From assembly GCA_001972305.1 (NCBI GenBank), contig BDDD01001608.1:148147-212146 (forward strand): 64,000 bases of DNA. Reading direction: 5' to 3'. Of the stretch, positions 43,223-54,604 are shown in pieces. Each line of letters begins with the position of its first letter. The first letter of the stretch is position 1. Under the pieces are notes generated by a model. That model had not been told where the DNA came from, did not search any database, and saw nothing but the letters and a program-made list of their open reading frames with translations. Origin of the DNA: Cephalotus follicularis (Eukaryota; Streptophyta; Magnoliopsida; Oxalidales; Cephalotaceae). Made by a program: the position numbers and the translations under genes.

Positions 43223-45014
43223 TGTTGGAACCTTATGGCGATTAAGTAATAAAGTATCTATATGCATAAAACCCTAAAACATATATTGTGTTATCATCTC
43301 ATGAATATCAAGCCATATGGTTCGTTTCCAGGATCTTTTGAGCATGCATATATATAGTTAGATATAAATCAATAGGGAGGAGCAGACGAGATTACTCACA
43401 TGAATGAAGTGGCTCCTTCCATTTTCCTATGTGTCTTCTTGCTTCCAAAAGCACAGCTACTTGTTGAACGTTTGAAACGGTTCTAGCTTCCAAGTAGAGA
43501 AAGCCTCCAAGGTATCCACACCAAGTTTTAATCTCCAACACAATTGCTTCACAAGCTATCAACACTTGATTGTTATGAGAGAAAGAGAAAGAGAGGCGGC
43601 TAGGGTTTTGCAAAATAGAGCAAAATTTCTATTTGTGAATCGGGAAATGTGTTTATATATTAGCTGCTAGACTAATCCCACTTAAACACAATCTCCTATT
43701 AAGCTAGCCCTTTATCTTAAAAGAAATTCTTTTCTTTTAATATTTCTTTATTTTTTTAATATAATTAATCTCATCAGTTATATTTATATATTTAATCTCA
43801 TTAACTGTATTTATATATTTAATATCATTAAATATAATTAGGATATAACATCCCAATTATTTTTCTCTCATCACGTGTTGGAAATATTAACCCGTATTGT
43901 GTGTGACCCTATGGGTTCACTATTACGCTGGCCGTATGATTGAAATTATGACGCTCACAATTTATCCAATTAAATATTCATTATCACATAAAAAATATTC
44001 TCTCGGACATTTCAAATTAAAACTCTTTTAATTATTTTCTTCCAAAATTAATTTATCAATTTAATCTCAGGCATCCTACTGGTTGACATCAACATCTAGC
44101 GATGCATAACGACCCCCAGGTAATATGAATAATTTGCGAACCACTTTTTACATGTGCATGCACGTATAGTCCTTCCATTGACAATGCTCTAATTAAATAT
44201 AGGGTACGGATTATGTCAGACCCCAATAATTTAATCTTTAACCTCGTGACTATCTTTCATTATCCTTAATAATATTAGAGGTGCCCCTCTAATATTCAAC
44301 CAATGATATCACACTCCTGATATCGTGGCTAGCCTGGCCAGGCGCTTGATCGCTAACGAAAATCATCCTGATCATAATCTTCTTTTACTAGAAGCAATGG
44401 ATTCATTGTTGCCACTTCACATGCCTCCATACATAAGCGTACTATGTCCAACTAATGCCTGTATACACTTCATAGAATATGTATTTAAGCATAATCAATA
44501 CACAACACCCTATGCAGAAGACATCCAGTGACGACTTATGTCCAAGGACCACATGTACTGCTATAAAACTAGAATTCTGTCTGACATGTAAGTAAAACTC
44601 CATACAGATATTCTATCAACAGTCACCTTCAGTGAACTCATTAAATGAGCATCCACGTACTTGTCATATCATCATCCATGTGAGTGAGTGTGAGATCAGT
44701 CACCCTCTGCTTACTGATCTGACAGTATGTGTTGGTCTGTCCGGATTGATCAATCCTCGAGTGTCAATCTTATGACCAGGAAGATTCGAAATAAAGTACA
44801 CCGAGATTCCAACTCTCACATCATGATCTCATCATGAACTTGGTTCTCTAACTTTATTCTAGGACATTCATTTACAATTAATTAAGCATGTATTAATGAA
44901 ACGAACTCATAGCCATTGATAAAACATAAACATATTTATTGAATTTATAAATCGTTTATACAAGATAAAGTAAATACAAGCTCGACACTAGCTCGCAACA
45001 CTTTATCTCTAACA
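43223..45014 (-). repeat. 5' LTR of copia K (1792 bp)
   Basis: Partner of 27094-28858, with the PBS on its inner side and ggtgt (45015-45019) on its outer side. A short AT-rich repeat near 43770-43830 makes it slightly longer than the 3' copy. Small ORFs (43392-43613, 44325-44531) occur in both LTR copies but show no domain. Confidence 0.92.
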
Positions 45015-45037
45015 GGTGTTATCGTAGTTCTTGATAC
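45015..45037 (-). pseudogene. Element G RNase H stub beyond copia K
   Basis: On the minus strand this short piece reads KNYDNTIDYH, the gypsy RNase H tail that continues at 27093 on the other side of copia K. It starts with the target duplication ggtgt. Homology to gypsy ends near 45037. Confidence 0.6.
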
Positions 45038-45039
45038 TC

Positions 45040-46600
45040 TTAGATAAGAAAAGCCCAAAAAAAAAATCTAAAACTGTAGAAGTGTCCAATGGCTTGTCGT
45101 GTCAACTTCCAACTAATATTCATGAGCATATGGAAAAAGAGAGTGAAACTTTGGAAAAAAAAAATCCTAATGTAGTCGAGGAGGAGAAATTTAAAATAGC
45201 TTTCGGCGCAATTTACGAATCCAAAGACAAGGAAACCAAAAAAAAACTAATGGAACTAAAAAGGGGCCAACAGTAGAAAAGCCGAATACAAATGAGAAGG
45301 AACTGATGAAGCTTCTAAGATAGTATCTGGCTACAAATCTCAAGGTGTCAAAGCTATTAAAGAAGATATATATACATCTAATCAGATTCTCCCCAGTAGA
45401 GAAACCAAAGGAGTAACTTCAGATACTATTGCCTTTAGAGGAATAAGAGTATTTAACTACAACAGTAGTTGACAGGAAAGAAAAAGATACAATAGAGGAA
45501 GCAGAAATGCAAGTTGATGGGAATCCAGAAGATACTTATGCTGCAGGGATAGAAAAAGAGACATGATCGTAAGTGGTAGAGTCCACGGAACTTGAACTTT
45601 CTCGTTTGGACTTGGACTCAATAAAGACATGCAAAAACATTGTCCAACTAGAGATCAAAAAGATGAATGTGGGACTTCAGATGAAACTATAGTCACAAAA
45701 ATCTATATGACAACCTACATCTGAAAACGTAATGACAACTAAAATTACTTCTGATTAATATTTTCCTATGAAGATTCTTGAAATATTTTAGTTGAGAACT
45801 GAAATCAATGAAGATAAAATGAAGAATAGTATAAAGAAAACAAATGAGGCAGAACTGACTCAGTTACTTGCCAGTGATGTAAAGTTAGAGCATCCAGAAT
45901 ATGAAAACAGAACAAAGTCTGAATCTCTATCTGAGTGTGAGAAGATCACAAAGGTATCAAGACCATTTAAGCAACACTCTAGTGCATACTCTAGGATAAT
46001 TGAAGAGGCTTATGGATATGGGTTAGAAATTAATGGCCAAGTAGTCCTAGCCAAATTAGAAAATATTGACGTCAAAGTAAAGTATCCTGAAACAGTGATA
46101 AGTGATTCAAAGGCTAACAAAAATCAATGTGAACAAATAATTTAAGCAACAGAAATTGTAAAAATGATACTTGAATCGAATAGGCTAGATTAAGATGTAG
46201 ACAACATCTTCAACCAAAATAGTTGAAATTGAAGAGGTTGGGAAACCACAAGGGAACTTTTATACTTTTACCTTCCAACTCCACCATATACATACATATA
46301 AAATTGAGGTTCCTTTCTTGTAATTGTACGAGGAAATAAGAAGACTAGTGCGAGCGAGAACATTATAAAACAGATTATTGTTGAATGTGAAGAATTCATA
46401 AAGGATGACAATGAGGCATTAATTATTTCGAACCTTCAAAATCATCATGTTGAAAGAACAAAAGCCACCCTTCTAATGGAAGAGGTTGTCACATTTAACT
46501 TTCTTCGTATTCAAGAGAAAGGAATAATCTTCTGTCAGACTGTTCACCAATTTAAGTATTTCTAAGTTCTAACCATAGTTTTTTCCTTTTTGTTTATACA
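45040..46600 (+). pseudogene. Unidentified Lys/Glu-rich broken coding sequence in element G
   Basis: I do not recognise this sequence. It has the codon feel of a decayed eukaryotic coding region on the plus strand, opposite to element G: open pieces 45031-45276 (KKSPKKKSKTVEV, EKFKIAFGAIYESKDKETK), a next-frame piece near 45302-45470 (EASKIVSGYKSQGVKAI) and 45792-46145 (KLEHPEYENRTKSESLSE, IIEEAYGYGLEINGQVVLA). A weaker piece near 46330-46560 reads IIKQIIVECEEFIKDDNEAL. All are rich in Lys, Glu and Ser and none has a retroelement motif. It replaces the Gag-RT part of G, so it may be a captured host-gene fragment or an unknown element. No function is proposed. Confidence 0.4.
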
Positions 46601-47212
46601 TCATAGTGGTCAAATTTCATTTGTCATATAAGTATATAATAAGTTCTAGGTAGTAGCTTAAGCACTATCATAAAAAGAGAGTACATTGAAACTGAACAAG
46701 GCCTCGGCCCCAAATGGATCTGTAGAACATGTAAAAGAATTGGCTCAAAGACGTCTGATGTGCTTCACTGGATATATCGGTTACGTAGTGACACCTGATA
46801 CCTGGGGTAACAAAGCTACTACCTGCTGGAACTCTAGTCGAGATACATTAATCAATGAAGGGGTTGTGGGGGAGGTGACATGTATGCGACTAATCGGCCA
46901 CTACCCTAGACATAGTTGCTCTAGGAATATCATGTATTGGAAACTCAAGTCTTAGAGTTTCTAGCTCTACGTCTAACTTTGGCTCTACATGAGATATCTA
47001 TCTAGTGACCCAACTAGGTCACATCACTTATCTCACTCTATAGGTCCGTCCCCCTGACCACGAGGCATTCTACCTGATACGTGACTCCGACATGAAAGCC
47101 TATTTGCAATGCATGACATGCATGAGTTGGAAAAGTTTTAAGACATTTGTCTTTACTCAAGTATCCTGAATTTTTTTTTGTAGTATTAGTGTAGAGAATC
47201 TTTAAATCAAAA
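46601..47212. other. Probable 5' leader of element G
   Basis: Between the unidentified coding-like sequence and the PBS. One 89-codon plus-strand ORF (46686-46955) has no recognisable domain. The part nearest the PBS (from about 46960) is probably untranslated leader. Nothing else is seen. Confidence 0.4.
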
Positions 47213-47224
47213 GCTCTGATACCA
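47213..47224 (-). other. Primer-binding site, element G (tRNA-iMet)
   Basis: Minus strand reads TGGTATCAGAGC, an exact match, four bases inside the LTR end at 47229. It proves that 47229 onward is a 5' LTR and that G's interior lies to the left. Confidence 0.9.
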
Positions 47225-47228
47225 AAAT

Positions 47229-48291
47229 TGGACACCCTTCCCGATAGGTACCAGATAACCTACCGATATAGATGTGACAATTACGTGGCAAGCCCCCTAT
47301 TTGGAGACCTCCACGTGATTTTTTAATACTTATTTGAAAAGCTTCTTAAAGGAAATAAAATAAATTTCGTAAAACTAGTTATATTTTTTTTTTGTTAAGA
47401 ACAACATATATAAATATCATTTATAATTATATATATAACCATATTTTTAATAGGCAAAAGAATTTAAACTTCCTTAAACTTTGAAAATAATTCTAACTCT
47501 TAAAATTTTACGAAAAACGGGCATGTAGTGTTTGTATATTGGACTATGTCACCAACTGCCACCTCAAAAGAAATCCCAATCTATATAGTGGGCTCAGCCC
47601 TCAGCAAGCCACAATCTACAAAATAAACATGCATGAGTTGGACCATGCCTCAACCATATTATCGATTTATCAACAACCTATGGGCTTAACCCTCCAACAA
47701 TAATAAACATTTATGTAAACACATATGTAACGCTATGCAAAAATAAAGATGTTGATGAAAATGATGCTAACAAGACTTGTATGAATACTATACATATGCT
47801 TGAACTCCGGTTAGCATGCCCCCGTGGTCTAACATCGACTAAAGCAGACTTAGCAACTATCCTGCTGCTATCTGAAATGGATAAAGGGGAGAGAGTGTTA
47901 GTCCAAATGACTAAGTGAGGTAGAAACATCCCCTCGGTACTTCTATTAGAAAGACAAGAATATACTGAAATGAAGGAGAAATAATATAATCGGGATATAA
48001 GCACAAGGTAAAAATAAAATGTAATACACGGAAGAAATCTCAATACTCAACAAATGTACACCATAGTTATAAACAAGATCCACAAATGTGTCCACTTATA
48101 ATTTAAAATGTATGGGAATACTGGTACACATGAAATATCATCAAAGTACAAAAATGATCATGAGGCTATAATATATATAGCATACACTGGTGCAGAGTGT
48201 GCTTATAGGCTATGCATCATACGTAACACCCCACCCTCGTCCGATGGGTCTACTACGGCACACATCCCACTCTTGTCCAATGGGCCTACGT
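47229..48291 (-). repeat. 5' LTR of element G, truncated by element F
   Basis: Aligns base for base with 8645-9692 with scattered differences and short indels. It stops at GGGCCTACG, where the other copy continues with GCAAAAG, because element F is inserted. The remaining roughly 2.2 kb of this LTR would lie beyond the later insertions, outside the window. Confidence 0.88.
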
Positions 48292-50924
48292 TGTAACACC
48301 CCGTGTTAATTTTGGACAAATTAATGTTCAGGCCATGAGAAAATTTTTCCTTTTTGCCTTGTTGGATTGGGCTAGGTGTTAGTGAGTCCCAATGAAGTGG
48401 AGAAAGACGATATTTTATTTGTGATGTTGCCTTGGGAAGTACGAAGTGTCTTGAGGAAGCTTTAGCATTTGTGTGCTATTTCGACTGGTACAAGTATTTG
48501 ATGTGCATTGTGTCAGTTTTGCTTTGGAAAGGTGGACCTTGCTTGAGTGCTTTTTCCCTTTCTTCTCCATTCTTCTTTGAAGCTTCTTTCATTGAATCTG
48601 AGGAATTGGAACGTTCTTGCCCACTACGAGTTTAGCAAGGTAAGTGTTCTTCCTCTTGGGTTGATATAGCTGTGCGACATGTTGTAACTTCTGTGATAGT
48701 TTCGAGGTAGAGTGATAGAGATGTGAAGGCTAGATAGGCTTTGTTGTGGCTTTTATGCATGTGGATGTTCATGCATGTTGCTCAGGCGTATGTTAGAGCA
48801 GTCGGTGCTAAGCCTGTTGTGCGTGTTGATCTTGTAGAAGAAGATCCAGGCGTGTAGTCCGCGCAACAAGGGAGCTAGTCAGAGGACTTGCGGTTTACTA
48901 GTGAGTGGGTATTCCATTTTCTATCATTTGATTCTGAGAGTCTTATTGTATAATGTGCCTTGTTGTTCCATGATATTAACGCTTGACTAGGATTTGTTTT
49001 CCTGTGGTCTTTCTTGACTGTTGCATATTGAATTACTGTTTTCGACTAGGTATGCTCGATGTCTTGGGTTGATATGTTTTCCCCTGTTGTTTAGAGTATT
49101 TCATGCTTGTTGATATCATGTGTTGTTCTCGGATGGTAGGTACTGGTAAGCTCGGGTATGTGAGACTCATGTGGTTGAGGAGGAGTATGGCGTTTGATCC
49201 CAATTACATTCAGCAGTTGCATTGTCTATAACGGGCTGTTGGGTGTGACTGTCCCCGGGTTTTGTTACCTGGATCTGCTCATTCTATTGGTCTATGATGG
49301 TATGTTGTGTGAGTGTAGCCGATGGATCTGCTCCTTCTACGGTCATACCATGATTGAGTGCTCAAACATGAGATTGCCGACTAGAGAAGGTTCGAGTAGT
49401 GATTCGCTTACCTCTTAGCCGAACTTCTCCTATGTGATTGCCAACAAGGGTAGAGCTGAGCGGTGATTCACGGTCCCCTTAGTTGATGTTCAACTACGTG
49501 ATTGCCGACGAGGGTGGATCTTCTGTAGCTCTTCCATCAAACTTGATGTGGTGTTGTGCTCTGGACATGTGGCATCTATATGCGTATATGAGGGATATGT
49601 ACAATCCTGTAGCCTATGACCTTGCCGATGTGGTTCCAGCAGAGCTATTACTTGTGGATGCCGATGTGGTTCCGGTACTACAGAGGATGATATGGCCGAG
49701 GTGGTTCCAGCAGTGGTATGTATGGCCACGGTGTGGGTGGCAAGTGAGTATGTGAATCCGTGCAGTACCAGTGTTCCTCTGATCTATGTGATCCTTGGAG
49801 TCCTTGATCATTGTTCGATTTCTCAGAGTGGATGGCTCCTCGGTATATTATTACCTTTTTCATTGATATTGGTCATTGAGTTGGTCACTCTGTCGTCTTT
49901 CCCCTTACTCTCTTATTTCTCTTGACTTATACATATTCACATCTTTCTCTGTTTTATTGAGCAGTGTTATATGTATTGTTGTTGGCCCAGTTGGGGCCTA
50001 GCACAAGATGTTGCTTTTAGCGAGTCCAATGGTTGTGGATCGCTCAGGGAGTTCCTTGTTCTTTCTCACTAGTCAGTTGGACTAATCCCCTCTCAGATTT
50101 TCGTGCAGTTGGAGTGGTAGATTGAAGTTCTTGTGATTTACCAGACCAAGGCGTGATTTGGAATAAGTAGACCTTGGCGTGAGCACCCTAGCTGGCTTCT
50201 AGGCTAGTCGGACCTGCATGAATCGGGGGAATCTTGGGTTTTTGTATAGATTCTGTTGTAGATCATGAGAATCATTAGAACCCTTTAATTATTGTAAATC
50301 ATCTTTGTATATGTACAATCTCTGGATGATGTTACCTCGAGTATTTTGTGATGGCGCGGCGAAGCAATAATACAGATTTTATGATTTTTATGCCTTTATA
50401 TGTTTAGGGGAATCTTTATGAAGGTTGTTGAGATTTTCTATGCATGTAGAAGGCTTAGTGCCGAGCTACCGAGATGGCATGGAGCGACTTGGAATCTTGT
50501 CCGACCATAGGTGGTGTGGTAGGCCTCCTCGGCAATTGTCAGACTCGACCTCTAAGGTTGAGGGCAGAGCATCTAGTGCGGGAACCTAGTCCTCGGACGT
50601 AGGGTGTAGCGTTGTGTGTCAAGGCTTGACCCCTTGTTTTTAGTTGCCTGACCTCCTGACCAACCATGTGTTTGTGTTATATAGTAAGACGTTGACGTTT
50701 TGAGAGCTCGGGTGTAGCGTAGCTTTAACGCCTTAGCATACGTGGTCGTTTAGGGGAGCTTGGTTAGTCAGTTCCTTGCGATGTGATTTTATGTCAGATC
50801 TCATAGCTTGAATCTTAGGCTTATAAATTGCTGATTGAGTCCGAGGTAGAGGATCTTTGAGGTGTATCCTTCCTCCTGGCACGGCTCGTCTCCCGGCGAG
50901 GTGTGGGGGAAACGGGGCGTGTCA
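48292..50924 (+). repeat. 5' LTR of element F (2633 bp)
   Basis: TGTAACACCCCG ... GGGGCGTGTCA, ending just before the PBS. Inside are short local repeats: GTGATTGCC(G/A)AC(G/A)AGGGT units near 49433 and 49497, and three GATGTGGTTCC-like units between 49628 and 49705. It has no cluster of the GTCGAC palindromes, in contrast to most LTRs in the window. ORFs 49194-49925 on both strands follow the local repeats and are not called. Confidence 0.85.
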
Positions 50925-50930
50925 TTTTTT

Positions 50931-50943
50931 TTGTATCAGAGAG
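50931..50943 (+). other. Primer-binding site, element F (tRNA-iMet, one mismatch)
   Basis: TTGTATCAGAGAG, against TGGTATCAGAG; the second base differs. It lies six bases after the LTR end. Confidence 0.7.
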
Positions 50944-51057
50944 ATCGGTTTTGAGTTTTCATTGTGATTTTCTTTTGGGAAATTTTGGGGATATGCATTG
51001 CATGAATTTCAAGTAGTATATTTGTTTGTAATACCCTAACCTTACATGTGAAGGTAG

Positions 51058-52270
51058 ATGGTGCTCCATCATCAGACCAGAGGACGTGGTTGGGTTAGAG
51101 GTAGAGCAGCCTCCCCACCACATGTGGATCAAGAACTACCTCCTGTTGAACATGGAGTGTAGGCAGACATTGGGATGGTAAGACCAGAGGCTGGACCGAC
51201 CGTGGCAGCAGATGTTCCGGCAACGCAGTCTGCAGTACATGTACCTCCTCTAGTTGGTACGGGTAATCAAGCTTAGTGGATGCAGTTTGCTTCGATGAAA
51301 GCTCAAACGTAAAGTGCTTCTCGACCCCAAGCATTGCCGGTTGAGCGTTTGTAGCGTTTAGGCACTACGAACTTTGAAGGGACAGATGATCCAGCGGATG
51401 CTGAAGCATGGTTGAATCATTTAGAGCAGATTTTTGGTCAGATGGGAATCATCAACGACTCACGTGTTGGGCTTGCATCCTTCTTAGTGCGAAGGAATGC
51501 TCTTCGCTGGTGGGAAGTCCTCAAGGCTAGGAATGCCGATGTTACGGCGATATCTTGGGAAACGTTCCGACGATACTTTCGTCAATATTTCTTCCCTGCT
51601 ACGTATGTGAAAGAGAAGAGACAGGAATTTCTTCAGTTACATCAAGGGTGCATGACCGTGACACAGTATGAGTATCGTTTTATGGAGCTGTGTCATTTTG
51701 CTTAGGGGCTAGTTGCTGACCAATGAGAGAGCTGTGAGAAATTCTTGGAGGGTTTGAGACCCGATGTGAGACACACAGTGGTAGCAACGAGCTGGACTAT
51801 CTTTGGTGATTTGGTGGAATCCACAAAGAGAGTTGAACATAGTATTTTGGAACAGAGGAGCAGACAAGACAAAGGTCAGAAACGGGATACTCCACAAGCT
51901 ATGCAGGGGGAGAGTTCTTCTAGGGGTCAAGGGAGACGAAAGAAACGATTATTTTCTAGACCAGCTGATGGTGGGAACCATGGACAGATCAGGTCTGAGG
52001 GACAAAGCACGTTTTCTCCGCAAACAGCTTATGCTCTAGTGGCTAGTAGTACGCAGCAGAGCACACATTAGAGTACAGCAGCTTCTCAGCAACCGCCAAG
52101 ATGTCTGAGGTATGGCCGATCTCATTTTGGCAATTACGGAGTGGAAGCCCGAGCATGCTTCCAGTGTGGTCAAGTCAGACACATCAAGATCAATTATCCA
52201 CAGGCTCAGCAGACCCCGACGATTCCTGGACCAGTTGCTTCGAGTAGGCAATCTACTGGACCAAGAGTCA
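51058..52270 (+). pseudogene. Element F Gag
   Basis: ATG 51058 opens the frame (basic VRGRAASPP N-terminus) and stays in phase with all domains to RT. Core: LGTTNFEGTDDPADAEAWLN, RRNALRWWEVLKARN, WETFRRYFRQYFFPATYVKEKR and MTVTQYEYRFMELCHFA, typical retrotransposon Gag. Stops lie at 51160, 51274, 51352, 51703, 51724 and 52069. The single knuckle reads CFQCGQVRHIKINY: the last Cys is Tyr, so it is broken. A basic Gln/Ser-rich linker follows. Confidence 0.85.
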
Positions 52271-52287
52271 GGTCGACAACTTCATAG

Positions 52288-52920
52288 GTGGGTACATCAA
52301 GAGCAGGTGGCAGCCGACAGCAAGGCAGACCTGTAGTGACTGGAAAAGTCTACCCTTTGAACAGAGATGATGCTCTCGAGTCCGCGGATGTGGCATTAGG
52401 TAAGGCTCATATCTTTGGCAGAGATGCCACGTTTCTGTTTGACACGGGAGCCTCTTTATCTTTTATTGCCTATGCTTTTTGCATTCATGCTTGTTGTGAG
52501 TTGAGTTCCTTGGATGGAAGAATTGCGGTATCTGTCCCAACGGGCTAGAGCTACCTGGTAGAGTGAGTCTACAAGGATTGCGATGTTATGATTAAGGGGC
52601 AGAATTTTCTAGCCGGCCTTATCCCTTTCCACATTGAAGATTTTGATGTCATCCTGGGCATGGATTAGCTTATGACACACCGAGCGATAGTGGATTGTTC
52701 GCGGAAAGTTGTTTCCTTTCGTTTGTCCGACAGGTCAGACTTGGAGCTAGTCTATGAACGACACTCGGCACCGGTTAAGATGATCTCGTCTATGGTAGCA
52801 TGTAAGATATTGGAGAAAGGTGGACAAGGATTTTTGGCTCACGTGGTATACACTCGGATGTCCGAGCCAGAGATGAGGAATATATCAGTGGATTTTGAGT
52901 TCCCCTATGTTTTTCCATAG
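52288..52920 (+). pseudogene. Element F protease and RT linker
   Basis: In frame with Gag. The active site TFLFDTGASLSFIAY (52429-52473) has an intact DTG. After two stops (52546, 52561) the IEDFDVILGMD signature follows, with the next codon a stop (52666) in place of Trp. The linker SMVACKILEKGGQGFLAHV and FEFPYVFP lead to RT, with a further stop at 52918. The protease would cleave Gag-Pol. Confidence 0.85.
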
Positions 52921-53785
52921 GAGTTACCAGGTCCTCCGCCAGACAGAGAGATCGACTTTGTTATCGAGTTAATTCCTGGTACAGCTCCTATATCCTTTGC
53001 TCCCTATTGTATGGCACCGATAGAGTTGAAGGAATTGAAGGTGCAATTGCAAGATTTGTTGGAGAAAGGATTTATCTGACCTAGTAGTTCTCGATGGGGT
53101 GCTCCGGTTTTGTTCGTGAAAAAGAGGGGTGGTGTTATGCGTCTATGTATCGATTAAGGTAGCTCAACAAGGTCATGGTACGTAACAAGTATCCGTTGCC
53201 ATGGATTGATGACTTGTTTGACCAGTTGCAGGCGCCTGCGTGTTTTCAAACATAGATCTTTGATCAGGATATCACTAGTTGAAGGTGAGGCAAGGAGACA
53301 TTCCAAAGACGACATTTAGATCTCGATATGGCCTCTATGAGTTCTCGGTCATGCCGTTTGGGCTGACCAATGCGCCAGCAGCATTTGTGGATTTGATGAA
53401 TCGAATGTTTCAACCTTTCCTCGACACCTTTGTGGTGGTGTTCATAGATGATGTTATGGTGTATTCTCGGAGTCTGGCCGAGCATGATGAACATCTGAGG
53501 ATTGTATTGCAGACCATGAGGAACCATAAGCTTTATGCCAAGCTCAGTAAGTGTGAATTTTGGTTGGAAAAGGTAGTATTTTTGGGTCATGTAATCTCGG
53601 GCCAAGGTATTGAAGTGGACTCGAGGAATGTCAAAGTAGTGTTATCTTGGGAACGACCTAAGAACATGCCCGAGGTGCGCAGTTTCCTCGGATTGGCTGG
53701 TTATAATCGAAGGTTTGTCGAAGGGTTCTCTTTGATAGCAGCTCCTCTTTCAAGATTGACGAGGAAGGAAGTGAAGTTTGTATAG
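52921..53785 (+). pseudogene. Element F reverse transcriptase
   Basis: The first part ([60 protein letters not shown]) is in the Gag frame. A base loss near 53157 shifts it, and RT resumes open at 53279-53785: [38 protein letters not shown] and the catalytic [12 protein letters not shown] (53440-53475), then [14 protein letters not shown] and [17 protein letters not shown]. The stretch between, about 53160-53278, is readable only piecemeal. The conserved palm motif is intact but the enzyme cannot be made whole. Confidence 0.87.
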
Positions 53786-54367
53786 TCAGAGGACTGTGAA
53801 AAGAGCTTCCAAATGTTGAAGGATAAGCTCACATCAGCCCCGATGTTGACTCTTCCTTCTCCGAATGTTGGTTTTGTGGTGTACAGTGAGGCCTCCCATC
53901 AAGGCCTCGGTTGTGTGTTGATGCAAGAAGGGAAGGTTATAGCCTATGCGTCGCAACAGTTGAAGAGTCATGAGCTAAACTACCCTACCCATGATTTGGA
54001 GTTAGCTGTGGTGGTGTTCGCTTTGAATATATGGCATCATTATCTATATGGCAAAGTCAGCCAGATCTTTACCGACCACCAGAGCTTAAGGTATTTGTTC
54101 TCCCAACCGCATATGAACATGAGACAGATGAGATGGATCGAGCTCATCAAGGATTATGACTACACCATTGAATATCATCCCAGTAAGGTCAATGTGGTAG
54201 CTAATGCGCTGAGCAGGAAGTCTTTCGTTTCCCTGGCTCACATTCAGTTGGTTTACTTACCGATGTTGGAACAGTTGAGATCTTTGGGCGCAGAGCTGTC
54301 AATCGAGGACAGTGGAGCAGTGCTAGCTTCTTTTCGGGTGACATGTGCTTGGGTAGAGCAGATTTGA
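53786..54367 (+). pseudogene. Element F RNase H
   Basis: Same frame as the downstream half of RT after a stop at 53783. Open from 53813 for 184 codons: [19 protein letters not shown], then [15 protein letters not shown], in which the catalytic Asp of YSDAS has become Glu, [48 protein letters not shown] and the ALSRKS link to integrase. A stop at 54365 ends it. RNase H removes template RNA during cDNA synthesis. Confidence 0.87.
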
Positions 54368-54403
54368 GAAGCGCAAGAGAAGGATTGGAGACTTGTTAAG
54401 TTT

Positions 54404-54604
54404 ATGAAGCAAGTTAGAGAGGGGTCTCGGACTGACTTCCACATCAGAGAAGATAGCGCTCTGATGTTTGGACAGAGGATATGTGTACCACATGTTGAGG
54501 CGATTAAGAAAGAGATTTTGGAGGAAGCACATCGTTCTCCTTGGTCGATGCACCCGGGAAGTACGAAGATGTATCGTGATCTAATGCAGTCTTTTTGGTG
54601 GAGT
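54404..54604 (+). pseudogene. Element F integrase N-terminus, truncated
   Basis: In frame with RNase H after the stop at 54365. It shows DSALMFGQRICVP, EILEEAHRSPWSMHPGSTKM and SFWWSC. Only the first half of the HHCC zinc domain is present; the rest is beyond element H, which starts at 54605 within the codons after WWS. Confidence 0.85.

Larger units (their letters stand above)
27094..45014 (-). mobile_element. Ty1/copia element K with nested solo LTRs
   Basis: Both LTRs are present (27094-28858 and 43223-45014), each TGTTGG...CTAACA on the top strand, and the element is flanked by the 5-bp repeat ggtgt (27089-27093; 45015-45019). PBS at 43207-43219, PPT GTGGGAGATT (28859-28868, minus). Domain order Gag, protease, GAG-pre-integrase, integrase, RT, RNase H is the copia order. 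Solo LTR D splits integrase and solo LTR C (with S inside) splits RNase H. Without inserts it is about 9.4 kb. Stops and frameshifts occur in every domain. Confidence 0.93.
8645..48291 (-). mobile_element. Gypsy element G, host of the nested cluster
   Basis: Defined by two homologous minus-strand LTRs, 8645-14435 (3' LTR, interrupted by solo A) and 47229-48291 (start of the 5' LTR, cut by element F), and by the PBS at 47213-47224. Remaining coding pieces on the minus strand are 45015-45037 and 26739-27093 (RNase H end and integrase HHCC start), 18229-18707 (integrase core) and 14470-14934 (Pol C-terminus). Solo LTRs A and B, the Sirevirus and copia K are inserted in it. Gag, protease and RT are absent; 45040-46600 holds unidentified sequence instead. 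The rest of the 5' LTR and the right target duplication lie beyond the inserted elements. Confidence 0.75.
48292..54604 (+). mobile_element. Ty3/gypsy element F, 5' LTR to integrase start
   Basis: Plus-strand gypsy element inserted into G's 5' LTR. LTR 48292-50924, near-consensus PBS, then Gag, protease, RT and RNase H, and the integrase zinc domain, where it is cut by element H at 54605. A single Gag-Pol frame runs from ATG 51058 to about 53155, then shifts by one base loss in RT. More than ten stops are present. Its proteins differ clearly from element I, so it is a separate lineage. Confidence 0.88.

Noticed and set aside
42403-43640. tRNA-like sequence around GCTCTGATACCA
   Set aside because: It is only the primer-binding site complement at 43207-43219; no cloverleaf can be formed from the flanks.
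46686-46955. Independent 89-codon gene upstream of element G's PBS
   Set aside because: No recognisable domain, abnormal mixture of residues, and it lies between G's leader and unidentified decayed sequence.
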